This document shows positions 22,829 to 33,600 of a stretch of 64,000 bases of DNA, piece by piece. Source of the stretch: Immersiella caudata (taxonomy: Eukaryota; Ascomycota; Sordariomycetes; Sordariales; Lasiosphaeriaceae); assembly GCA_030512335.1 (NCBI GenBank), contig JAULSU010000003.1, positions 4,588,001 through 4,652,000 of the forward strand, in the 5' to 3' direction. The translations under genes were made by a program, and so were the position numbers. Position 1 is the stretch's first letter; each line of letters starts with the position of its first letter. The notes below the pieces were generated by a model that was not told where the DNA came from, did no database searches, and saw only the letters and a program-made list of their open reading frames with translations.

Positions 22829-23081
22829 CGGGCGTCCGGGCTCCACTCAAATAGATTGCCACCGCCGCTGGCCTGCGTCGTGTAACACGAACGGATCGCA
22901 CCACCAGGCTACGGATGATCCCGCTGTTTGCGGCAATAACGGCGATATCTGACCGAAGCACGTTAAAACGCCACATCCCCGAAGGAAGCCTCCACTGCAT
23001 TCTGTCTGGCATGTCTAGGCCGCACCGAGCAAGCCAGAATCTGCAAGGACGCCAGTCAGAGACATATTCCAAAATCGAGTT

Positions 23082-24826
23082 ATGCACAAATCGGGCGCAG
23101 CGCCGGGTGAGGCCGGAGTCGAGGAGGCTGCCACCTATGCACCGACCACCACGCGCCGTGCCAAGAAGCCATTCTCGTTCCACATGTCGTTCCTCGCCCT
23201 GAACATCATGGTGTTCATCGTCTCACTTGACGCAACAGTACTTGCCGTGGCCATCCCAGTTCGTCCCCCTCACCCAATTCCCTGACCCCACCCAGCCCCC
23301 ACCCAGCCCCCCACCTATCGCAAGGCGGCCGCTGTATGGCATGCTAACTCTCACTGTGGAAATCGCACTAGGAAATCGCCCGCCAGTTGCACGGTACCAC
23401 GCTCCAAGCGTTCTGGGCCAGCATCTCGTTCATGCTCGCCGTCGTCATCACCCAGCCCCTCTACACAAGCACCTCGGACGTCCTCGGCCGCAAGATCCCC
23501 CTCTATGCCTCCTTCCTCCTTTTCATCGCCGGCTCCATCATCTTCGCCGTTGCCGAGAGCATGGCTGTCGTCATCGCCGGTCGTATCCTCCAGGGGCTCG
23601 GCGCTGGCGGTATCGACGTCCTCGGGGAGATCATCGTCGCCGACATGACGACTCTGAAAGAGAGGCCCCTCTACCTCGGGCTGCTGGCCATACCCATGTC
23701 GGCGGGGAGCATCTTGGGTCCTACCATCGGAGCACTCTTCAGTCAGCGCGCAAGCTGGAGGTGGATCGGTTGGATAAACCTTCCCATTGCCGCTGCTGGG
23801 TTGGCCCTCGTCTTCTTCTTCCTGCACCTCCGCCCGCTCCAGGCCTCGTTTGGTTCGAAGTTGCGCCGCCTCGATTGGACCGGCATGGCACTTTTTACCG
23901 CCGGCGCCGTGGCTTTCGTGTTACCTTTGAGCTGGGCCGGAGCGATGTACGCCTGGAGTGACTGGAGGACGTTGCTTCCGCTGATCATCGGGGTTGTCGC
24001 GCTCGCCGTCTTTGCGTGGTACGAATCGCGGCCGGCAGAGCCGGTGATGCCCCATCGCTTGTTCCAATCAGCGACTGCTGCCGTATCTCTCTGCGGAGCC
24101 TTCATCCACGGCATGGTGGTGTACTGCCTGATGCTGTATCTCCCTCTATTTTTCCAATCCACCATGTTGGAGACCCCGCTCCAGTCGGCCGTCTCGCTGT
24201 TGCCGCTCAGTATCGTCTCTGTTGTCTTCAGTTGCTTGTCGGCTGTGTCCATCGACTTCATCCGCCGGTACCGATGGAATATCTGGTCTGGATGGGTGCT
24301 CCAGTCGGTGGGCCTCGGTCTGCTGTCGCTTCTCAGGTCGGACGTATCCACGGCCATCAAGGTCGTATCCCAGGTCATCTCTGGCATCGGCATCGGCGCC
24401 CTGTATTGCGTCCTCGTGCTCCCCATGCAGGCGAGTGCACCGACTGTCGACGATACCGGCCTTGCCGTTGGATTGTTGGTCTCCTTCCGGCTCTTCGGCG
24501 CACTCATCGGCCTTTCGGTCGGCTCTACCGTCTTCAGCAGCACCTGGGAGAAGACCGTTGCAAGTCTCGGCCCGCTACCTGATGGCATGGAGCATTTCAA
24601 GAGCGGGAACGGGGCTATAGAGTTGATCCCTGCGCTTCGGTCGCTGGAGCTACCTGCTGACATCCTGGCACCGCTCCTTAACGTGTACACGGAGTCATTG
24701 CGGACAATATGGTATGTTTTGGTGGGACTTTCGCTTTTTGGTCTGGCCACTTCTTTGTTGACAAAGGAGATTACATTGGATAAGGAGGAGATGGGGAGAC
24801 AGAGGTTTGAGTCGGAGTCTTCCTAA
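23082..24826 (+). CDS. MFS multidrug-type exporter
   Basis: Two exons, 23082-23258 and 23372-24826, give 543 residues; the 113-bp intron joins VAIP to EIARQLHG in phase 0. The protein has the classic fungal drug/metabolite exporter pattern: SLDATVLAVAIP in the first helix, SDVLGRKIP between helices 2 and 3, AGRILQGLGAGGI, and SWRWIGWINLPIAA, with roughly 14 predicted helices (DHA2-like). Such pumps use the proton gradient to expel secondary metabolites across the plasma membrane. Divergent from the ceramidase and inside the sphingoid-like cluster, it most likely exports the cluster product. The start Met precedes a 30-residue soluble N-terminus. Confidence 0.9.
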
Positions 24827-25218
24827 TTGCCTTTTATTGTAAACTATATGCTGAAATCTGCTGAAATGCCTGGTTGAGCATGAAGCCAATGTTTTGCTTC
24901 CCCAGTATCGAGTTGCAGGGGGTTATCTCTGTAGAGACAAAATTGATGGACCCCTGAGACTGTGTGTTCGGTAAGCATTTCCGCACTGAGCTGGAAAGTC
25001 CTGCAGTTATGACATTTCGTTATGTTTCATGGCCACAATAGCAGTACGGTCAAAAGGAAGAGCATATACCATCACAACCCGGCGTTGTAAAAGACATGTC
25101 TTTTTCAGTGATGGAACTCGGACATTGTTGGAAAGCGTACCAGTGTATCCAAAGATCCTTGGGGTTCATTTCGCCGTCTTTCTATCTACGCTAAGGCCCC
25201 CTACTCTACCCAAAACAC
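24827..25218. other. Convergent 3' intergenic region
   Basis: About 390 bp between the converging MFS and oxoamine synthase genes. No gene or repeat seen; it should hold both 3' ends. Confidence 0.5.
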
Positions 25219-26944
25219 CTAGTGAAAACCGTTTGCGCCATTGCCATTTCCAACGCTCACGGGGATCCCGCTGCTGACCCCATTGCCGACACCTTTCCCG
25301 ACGACGACATCAAACTTCTCCCCATTCTTATCTCCATTCGCAGCAGCACCATTCTTGACCTCCTCAGCCGCTACCACAGAGTACGCCTGCCTCGCAGCAG
25401 TAGGTATCCTCACCCCCTTACCCGACTCCTCAATATCCACCATCTCCTCCGCCCACGCAGCAATGCACTGCGCCAGCCCCTCCACCTCGGCCTCAGTATT
25501 GGCAGCGTGGAAGACAAGTCGCACGCGACTCGTCCCCTTGGGGACAACAGGGAAGTCAATAGGATAAGCCGCAAAGCCGTTAAAGTGCAGGTGGAACACG
25601 AGGAAGTAGTTATACTTTTGGCGCGTCCACACCGGGATGATTTGTGTAAGGTGGTCCTTGGACTCCCAGTCCTCGCTGAGGGGGATGCTGAGGACGCCCA
25701 TCTCCTTGGCCTTGTTCCAGATGGGCTTAGAGAGCATGTGCTTGAAGAAGTGACGGACGAGGAGTTGGACTCTGTCCTGGGCAGGCTGGGTCATGCCGGA
25801 TTTGAGGAGGGTGTAGGCGGCGCGGATGCCGGCGAGCATTGGGAAGGAGGGGGCGGTGGTGTAGATGATGGAGCGGGCGTGGTTGATGAGCATGGTGCGA
25901 ATGGTGTCGTTGGCGAGGATTACGGCTGGAAGTTGGTTAGTGTGTTGTTTTGAGAGTCAAGTATAGAGGGGGACATACCGCCTGTGGAGGCCAAGGCCTT
26001 GCCGAAGGTGTGCATGCGGATGGCAATCTCCTTCTCGAGGCCCAGGGCGTTGACGAGGCCGGCGCCCTTGGGACCTTGCACACCAGTGCTGTGGGCTTCG
26101 TCAATGACAAAGACAGCGTTTCCGGCGGGGAAGATCTCCTTGGCGGCGTCGACCAGTTCGCGAAGTGGGCAGACGTCGCCGTCCATGCTGTAGACGGATT
26201 CGACCGAGATAATGACGGAGCGCTCGCCTTGGCGGATTTGCGGCTGGGAGTCGCGCACCTCCAGTAGGGTCTCGTAGAAGGAGTCAACATCGTTGTGGCG
26301 GAAGGACAGGCGCGTCAGGGCCAGACACTCTTTGAGGCCGTCGTGCACGCTGGCGTGGATGAGCTCATCGTAGACGACGACGTCGCCTGGACGCGGGATG
26401 GCCGAGAAGATGGCGCCGTTACCCTCGTAGCCCGAGTTGACGATGATGGCGGCCTCGGCGCCGTGGAACTCAGCCAGTTCGCGCTCGACCGTCTCGATGT
26501 AGTGGTTGTTGCCGTCCAGAAGCCGCGAGCCGGTGCTGCCGAGCTGGAAGTTGGGGTGGCGCGCAAGCTCGTCGAAGAAGGCCATGCGCAAGAGGCCCGT
26601 GCTCGCCAGGGAGAGGAAGTCATTGGAGGAAAAGTCGACGGTGTGGTCCTCTCGCGTGTGCAGCGTCACCAAACTGTGATCGGCTCGGCGCGCGTCCAGT
26701 TCCTCTTCGAGGTTGCGGTAGAAGACGGATACCGTATTGCTTGCCTTGGCCTTGGCGCTGCGTGGCTGCTGGGCCTTGATATAATCGGAGATGGTGGTCG
26801 ACATTTTGGCGTTGGCCTGCTGCGGGATGGATTGGCCGTCTTCGAGTGACAATTGAAGCTAATTGGTTTGGCAGGAGGAGTACCGCGAAACTCACTTGAC
26901 TGGGGAGTTTGGTTGATGCTGTGGTGTTGCGTGACAGCCTCCAT
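25219..26944 (-). CDS. PLP-dependent alpha-oxoamine synthase (serine palmitoyltransferase-like)
   Basis: Three exons, 26896-26944, 25979-26839 and 25219-25925, give 538 residues; introns are 56 and 53 bp. Motifs of the AONS/SPT/KBL family are present: GSTGSRLLDGN, NSGYEGN, YDELIHASVHDG, DEAHSTGVQGPKGAG and the PLP-binding lysine in TFGKA (about residue 297). These enzymes condense an amino acid with an acyl thioester, losing CO2. Beside a PKS with no thioesterase, this one probably off-loads the polyketide onto an amino acid, as inferred for Fum8-type enzymes. No N-terminal membrane helix of the Lcb type is seen. The last 40 or so residues are Gly/Asn/Val-rich (GNGNGANG), a tail not part of the fold. 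The first exon is short and supported by an in-frame intron with strong splice sites. Confidence 0.9.
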
Positions 26945-27292
26945 GACTTCAGCAGTGCATCAAAGTAAATATTTGTTTCCGTCAGCCTAATCTGAAATTC
27001 CGTTCTGTTCTGAAATCCCTCGGTCGACAACGGAACCCGTTCGCATGGCCCCCGAGCGGCACAGCTACCCGAAGCCGGCGCAGGAAGCCGAGTCGTAACT
27101 GCCAACTTCAGCTCCATCAGCTCGGGCTGCGGAATCCGAACCCGACCCCCCAAGAGAAAAAAAAAAGGGAAGGAATTGGGAAACCCAATTCGGCGCATCG
27201 GGTTGTCACCAAGATGGACGGATTTCCCATCCAAATTCCACCTGCAGCATTGGCGTTACCGATCCGACGATAGTTGGCTGACCTGCATTGCG
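26945..27292. promoter_or_regulatory. Bidirectional promoter: oxoamine synthase / SDR
   Basis: 348 bp between divergent ATGs. It contains one exact CGGAACCCG (27031-27039) and one variant CGGAATCCG (27130-27138). Confidence 0.65.
27029..27041 (+). promoter_or_regulatory. CGG-N3-CCG site 3 (13-bp palindrome)
   Basis: AACGGAACCCGTT, a perfect inverted repeat AACGG/CCGTT around AAC. Located 85 bp upstream of the oxoamine synthase start and 252 bp upstream of the SDR start. Confidence 0.6.
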
Positions 27293-28534
27293 ATGGGCGA
27301 CCTTGGTGGAAAGGTAGGCCTTCCAGCGCCAACGCATCCGACTTTCGGAGAGAAAACGTAGCTAACTATATTTTCAATAGACGTATTTCATCACAGGAGG
27401 TTCAGGGGGCCTGGGAAAGGGCCTCGCCAAGATCTTGTTTGCCAGAGGTTTGTTGTCTGCATGTTCGCCAACATCGATCAAAAACTCGAAGGGTCTGACG
27501 TCTACGGATTAGGTGCCCATGTAACGCTATTCGCACGGAACGAAGAGCGACTTACCAAGGCAAAAGAAGAGATCATCCGGTTTCGGGTTCATGAGGACCA
27601 GGAGTTGAATACTATATCGCTTGACCTGGCCGATGGCTCGCAGGTCGAACAAGTTTTCCGTCACCAGAAAGTTCCCGACGATGTTTACTGTTCGACCGGG
27701 GGAGCCATATGGGAGAACGGGTTCCTGGCGGACATCAAGCCCAGCTACCTGAAGCAAGCCATGGACAACAACTACCTCACAGCCGTGTTTGCCGCGCAGG
27801 CAGCCTTGAAGATCTGGAAGGACGCCGATGCGGAGGCCCTACAACAATCAGTTGAACCGACAGTGCCAAGATTGCGCCGGGTCGTCTTCGTAAGCAGTGC
27901 TGCTGCCTTCCTTGCGCTTCCTGGATATGATGCATACACTCGTGAGGCCCCCCAAATGTCCGCAGAGATACGATTGGGGCTGCCACTGACGTTCATAGCA
28001 TCTAAATACGCGGTGCGCGCCATCGCAGAAACGCTGAGACTCGAAGCACTGTTGCTGTCGAACCCAGCGTCGACCTACAAGATTCACTGCGCATTTCCCG
28101 GCACCTTCATCTCACCAGCGTTCATCGACGAGCAAGCCACGAAGCCTCGGCTAACTAAACAGATCGAGGGTACCGATATGGACATGGAAGAGTTGAAGAA
28201 GCGATACCCATCCGGTGAGGAGATGGCGCGGCGTATCCTCGCCGGCGTTGAGGCGGACGACTTTGCCGTATGCCCCGATTTTGAATCGGGACTGCTTTTT
28301 TCCAGCATGATGGGCTCGTTGCCTCGGCGAGGACTGGGTCTGATAGATACGCTGGTGGGGATAATCTTGACGCTGGTGTGGCCGGTGATAAACAGGGTCT
28401 GGCTTGAGAAGATGTGCAGATCGCATGCACCGCTCAAAAAACGCTTGGACCGCCAGGATATTGTCAAAACACAACCCTTTCTTGTAGCTTGTGGTTTGTT
28501 TCTAGTGTTAGGTATCATTATAGGCAGAATTTGA
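27293..28534 (+). CDS. 3-ketosphinganine-reductase-like short-chain dehydrogenase
   Basis: Four exons, 27293-27313, 27381-27447, 27513-27941 and 27999-28534, give 350 residues; introns are 67, 65 and 57 bp. The cofactor loop TYFITGGSGGLGKGLA, then GAHVTLFARNEERL, marks an NADPH-dependent SDR. The third intron is a multiple of three and open in frame, so an unspliced reading hides the active site; removing it restores the catalytic Tyr-x-x-x-Lys as YTPSK after VVFVSSAAAF and GYDAY. A hydrophobic C-terminal helix (FLVACGLFLVLGIIIG) suggests ER anchoring, as in 3-ketodihydrosphingosine reductases (TSC10/KDSR; Fum13-type in clusters). Its likely job is to reduce the 3-ketone made by the divergent oxoamine synthase. 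Confidence 0.9.
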
Positions 28535-28907
28535 ACGAACGAAGGCTTTGAATTGAGACTCTCGACTACGCCCCCTTCCTGACAATACGCCGTTCTTCTG
28601 GGCTGCAAGCGAAGGGCCCGGACGAAAAAAAGGGGCTAGCTATCTGCTCCGTTGAAAAACACGCTGTCCAACCTACATGGACAAATAAGCAATCACAACC
28701 GTACTAGCCAGATCGTAAAGAGCGCCCTCCACGTTTTTAATTCATTGACTTTACTGTATGAAGAACTCTAATTTACAACGCGGTATCTCTTGTCAAAAAT
28801 TTAAGGAGAACTTGAAGCGGAGCTTAAGGAAGCAACAACTGATTTTTCACCGGTTTTATTTTTTTTTTATAAAAGCCAAAGATCGTCTACCCAACATGGC
28901 TGAGAGT
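28535..28907. other. Convergent 3' intergenic region
   Basis: About 370 bp between converging SDR and hydroxylase genes, AT-richer near 28850-28870 (T run). No gene seen. Confidence 0.5.
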
Positions 28908-30115
28908 TCAGCCTCTCTTATATTCCTGAACCGACACCATCTCCTTGAAGTGAAGCGTATTGCCATTCCTCGGCACAGGGGTGTCCTGGTCGGACTCGGA
29001 GTTGGACTTCACGCCAGACGGACGAACCTTGTCCTTGAGTGACCTTGTGCCCTGGTAGGTTGTGCTCATCCACCTGTCCCACCAAGTAAAGTAGATCTGG
29101 AAGTTAGTCTGCGAGCCGGATGGTCAGTTGTCTGCTCAGCATGGACAAAAGAAAATTCACTTGCCTTGAGGCCCCAACTCTGGTGGTGAATGTTGTGGTA
29201 GACAACACCAGCGCCGGTCCACTTGGCAAATATGACGAACGGACTCCACGGTAGCTCGTATGGTGCGTGATCCTCGACGGTCTTCATGGTAACAAGAGAG
29301 AAGAAGACCAATTGCTCCATGCCCGTCAGATGGACGACCGTGGAGGCGAGCAAGCCACCAATGCTATCCGTGACGATGCTCTCAACCGGGTGGTTGTACA
29401 GGGCGCCCATGGGAAAGGGCGTGTACAGCTGGTGGTGCACCGAGTGGATTTTGCCTGTCATTTGTGAGGTTAGGATGAGATAAACTGATAAAAGTGCATG
29501 AGATGAGCATACGGTAAAGCCAGGGAACCTGGTGCTCAAAGTAATGACACCAAAATACCCAAGTATCTAAAATTACCAGCGCCGCAAACTGTCGAGCGAG
29601 GAGATATGCAACCCTCAGCACCCAGCTCGAATAATTGTTGACATCCGAGCCACCCTGCCAGCCGAACAGAGTCTCCAGCGCTGCGCTGAACCATTCAAGC
29701 GTCCCCACTCCGCCCTGCTTTGCAACGGGCGGCGGGGATATCTCCCCAGCAACCAAGAGAAAAGCAGTGCCGATGGCATGGTAAAGAACCATGTGACGGA
29801 AGACAGCAGACCGAGACGCGAGATTTTTCTTGCATTCTTCGTCGCTGGGGCGGATGCGGTGCTGGGGAAACAGCCCGAGGGCGTCTACAGCGTCGTAGAA
29901 GAACGCTGTCCCGAAGTAGGCAACGGCTGGGGATAGTGCCACCCACTGCACGAGCGTCATTCCCAGAAACATTGCGGAAGCAATCAGTGCGTGAGTGAGA
30001 AAAGAAAAGAAAATCAAGGGCAACAGTGTACGGCTGTAGAGCAAGGCAATTGGGGAAGGAGCGCCTGGATGGACACGGGCGGCAAGGTGGGGTACCAGAA
30101 GTTGGCGGTTTCCAT
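28908..30115 (-). CDS. SUR2-type sphinganine C4-hydroxylase-like protein (fatty acid hydroxylase family)
   Basis: Four exons, 30032-30115, 29513-29945, 29165-29454 and 28908-29108, give 335 residues. The three histidine boxes of the di-iron fatty acid hydroxylase family are visible: WCHYFEHQ (HxxxH), KIHSVHHQLYTPF (HxxHH) and VVYHNIHHQSWGLK (HxxHH). GALYNHPVE and MKTVEDHAPYELPWSPF match the SUR2/sphinganine C4-hydroxylase group rather than sterol desaturases, as does the early HRIRPSDEE segment. Several hydrophobic helices imply ER membrane location. The third intron uses a GC donor (AAG|GCAAGT to GCAG), which is rare but well formed. The first intron (86 bp, GTACAC donor) is the weakest call. 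Likely role: O2-dependent C4 hydroxylation of a sphingoid-like amino-alcohol made by the neighbouring genes. Confidence 0.88.
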
Positions 30116-30620
30116 GTTATTTCTGGCAGCCAGCTCGACAGGATTTTTTCGCCACCTACAACCAAGCATCTTTGCATCGTCCGACAAAACATCCAACAAG
30201 GTGGATTGTGGTCAGATTGTTCATACCGGGAGCCGCGCTACGTGGGGGCGACGATCGGGCTCGGAACCCGAATTGTGGGGATGGCTTGCGGCGCGGCTGC
30301 TCCGAGAAGCGGGACCCGTCAGCGCCCCAGCAGCGGCCCGCCGAGAATCCGTGCGAGGATCCCTCCGAGTCACAAACAACCAGCGGCCGGGGGCATCTCC
30401 AGCCATGCAACTCCGAGGCGTCACACGGGCTACCTCGCCGGCGAAGGCGATGGCGTTTGATCACCAGGCAGCTGTTTATCGCACGATATCAAGAGATGAC
30501 GGTTCCACTGACTCAATGCTGCAACTCCAAGTTCAACTTTTCTCCTGACGACGCTGGCATCGACCTCAGGCACTCACAAACAACTTTCAACACACACACG
30601 CACCCCCACAGCCAGCAAAC
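30116..30620. promoter_or_regulatory. Bidirectional promoter: C4-hydroxylase / PKS
   Basis: 505 bp between divergent ATGs. It contains one exact CGGAACCCG inside a longer palindrome (30261-30271) and a variant CGGGACCCG (30310-30318). Confidence 0.65.
30261..30271 (+). promoter_or_regulatory. CGG-N3-CCG site 4 (11-bp palindrome)
   Basis: TCGGAACCCGA, arms TCGG/CCGA around AAC. It lies 146 bp upstream of the hydroxylase start and 350 bp upstream of the PKS start. Confidence 0.6.
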
Positions 30621-33600
30621 ATGGGTGACTACGGCCAAACTGAGACGAACGGGCGTTTTAACGCCAACGGCACCAATGGCACCAATGGCACTAACGGGGC
30701 AACTTACCTCAACAGCCATGCCAACGGTAACGGCATTGTGAACGGCGCCAGTCACACCAACGGGACGACTCACCTTAATGGCCATGCCAACGGCAACGGC
30801 ATTGCCAACAGCACACACAATGGCGTCCCCCACACCAACGGCCACTCTAGCTCTCTTTCCAGTGACACAGCCTTCGACGACGACTTCCAGATAGCCATCT
30901 GCGGTATGGCGTGCCGGCTGCCCGGCGGGCTCTTGACGCCGGCGCAACTCTGGGACTTTTTACTCGCCAAGGGCGACGCCCGCACACGGGTGCCAGAGTC
31001 GCGATACAATGTCTCGGCATTCTACCCCACCATAGAAAAGCCGGGCACAGTCAAGCCAGGCACGGTCAAGACCGAGTACGGCTACTTCCTCGACGATGAG
31101 GTCGTAAATCTGGCGGGTCTTGACGCCTCCTTCTTCAGCCTCGCCAAGGCGGCGCTCGAGCGCACTGATCCGCACCACCGACAAATGCTCGAGGTTGCGC
31201 GCGAAGCTTTTGACGACGCCGGTGCCGTAGACTTCCGCGGCTCCCTCACAGGCTGTTACATGGGCAGCTTCGGCGAGGACTGGGTCGAGATGTTTGCCAA
31301 GGACACGCAGCAGCACGGGCTGCACCGCGTCAGTGGCTACGGCGACTTCATGCTGTCAAACCGTGTTTCGTACGAGATGGATCTGCGCGGTCCCAGCATG
31401 ACCATCCGGACGGGGTGCTCGGCCGGTCTGGTGGGACTGCACGAGGCTTGCCAGGCGCTGCGGCGTGGCGATTGCTCAGCGGCCATCGTGGGCGGCGCCA
31501 ACTTGATCCTCGCGCCGGGTATGACGCAGGCCATGACCGAGCAGGGCGTCCTATCCCCGGATGGCTCGTGCAAAACCTTCTCGGCCGATGCCAACGGCTA
31601 CGCCCGCGGTGAGGCCATTAACGCCCTGTACATTAAGCCGCTGCATGCAGCCATCCGGGATGGAAACCCGGTGCGCGCCGTCATCCGGGCCACGGCGACT
31701 AACAGCGACGGTCGGACACCGGGTATTTCGGTCCCCAGCGCTGACAGCCACGAGGCCATGATACGGCACGCGTATAAAGCGGCCGGCATCCGCGACTACT
31801 CTCAGACGGCTTTCGTCGAGTGCCACGGCACCGGAACGCCCATTGGCGACCCAATCGAGGTGGACGCGGTTGGCCGCGTGTTTGGCGACCACGGCGGCGT
31901 CTACATCGGGTCCGTAAAGCCCAACCTCGGCCACTCCGAAGGCGCTTCGGGCCTCACATCTGTCATCAAGATGGTCATGGCCCTGGAGAACCGCATCATT
32001 CCACCCAACATCAAGTTCAACAGTCCCAACCCGGCCATCCCCTTTCAGGAGAAGAAGCTCACGGTACCCATGGAGGCCACCCCCTGGCCCGAGACGCGCC
32101 TGGAGCGGGTTGGCGTCAACTCCTTCGGCATCGGAGGCGCCAATGCGCACGTCATCCTCGAGTCGGCGCGCGGCTGGGTCCCCAAAGCTCCCGAGGCCGG
32201 GGTCACAACCAGCACGTCGAAGCCGACTCTATTGGTGTACTCGGCCAACACCTCAGAATCTCTGAAGAAGACGATAGACAACCACCAGGCCTTTGTCGCA
32301 CAGCGCCCTGACAAGCTTAGTGATGTGGCGTACACACTGGCAGCCCGGCGCGAGCACCTCACGCACCGCGCGTATGCCGTCACCAGCAAGGGCAGCAGCG
32401 GAGGCGGTACCGTATTCCCGGCTGCAAAGCTGGCCCCGACGGGCCCCCCTCAAGTCGTCATGGTCTTCACGGGGCAGGGCGCACAGTGGGCAACGATGGG
32501 GAAGGACCTACTGCAGTCCAATGATGTCTTCCGCAAGACCATCAAGTCGCTTGACAAGTACCTGCGTGCAACCCCTGGCGCACCAAGCTGGACCATTGAG
32601 GAGGAGCTGCTCAAGTCGGGCTCCAAAAGCCAGCTGGACAAGGCGGAATTCTCGCAGCCCCTGTGTACAGCTGTCCAGATCGCCCTGGTCGATGTCCTGT
32701 CTGCCATTGGCGTGGAGCCGGCTGCGACCGTCGGCCATTCCAGCGGAGAGATTGCCGGGGCCTACGCAGCCGGTGCCCTGACTGCTCCTGAGGCCATCCG
32801 CATCGCCTGGCGTCGCGGCGCCATCACCACCACACAGACTCGCAAGGGCGCCATGGCCGCCATCGGCATGGGCGTGGAGGACGTCGACCCCTTTCTCCTC
32901 ACCCCTAACCTCAAGGTGACGATTGCCTGCGACAATTCGCCTAAGAGCGTCACACTGTCCGGCGATACAGGTGATGTCGCGCAGGTCGTCGCTCGTATCC
33001 AAACGGAGAGGCCTGACGTGCTGGCGCGCATGCTTAAGGTCGATAAGGCGTACCACTCACAGCACATGGTCGAGATCGGTGATACATACCGCACCGCCAT
33101 CGAGAACGACCTTCCAGCGACCGCCCGGCGTCCGACGAGGCCTTTCTTCTCAAGCGTCACCGGTTTCCTCCTTGGCGACGACGAGTCCCTCGATGCACGG
33201 TACTGGCAAACCAACCTGGAGTCGCGCGTGCTCTTCAACTCAGCGGCCGCGAGCATCCTTGACCATCCCGTCGGACAGAACGCCATGTTCATGGAAATAG
33301 GGCCGCACTCGGCCCTGTCCGGGCCGCTGAGGCAGATTCTGAACCTCAAGTCGAGCTCAGCGCCTTACGTAGCCGCGATGCTTCGTAGCAAGGACTGCGT
33401 CGAGTCGCTGCTCATCGCCGTAGGCAAGCTCTTTACCATGGGGGTCCCCATCAATTTCAACGCGTTGATGGGAGAAGGCGTATGCCTGCCAGACCTCCCA
33501 AGGTACCCCTGGAACCACGCCGACAGCTACTGGGATGAGACTCGCCTCTCGCGTGAATGGCGCCACCGCAAGTTCTCCCACCACGACCTCCTAGGCGTCA

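Larger units (their letters stand above)
22381..23081. promoter_or_regulatory. Bidirectional promoter: ceramidase / MFS exporter
   Basis: 701 bp between two divergent ATGs. It holds two copies of CGGAACCCG (22662-22670 on the minus strand, 22820-22828 on the plus strand). A 182-codon open stretch on the minus strand (22635-23183) overlaps the exporter start and shows no domain, so I treat it as chance. Confidence 0.65.

Noticed and set aside
22635..23183. 182-codon open frame on the minus strand in the ceramidase/MFS promoter
   Set aside because: No domain, Arg-rich composition typical of shadow frames, overlaps the exporter's first exon and the shared promoter motifs.
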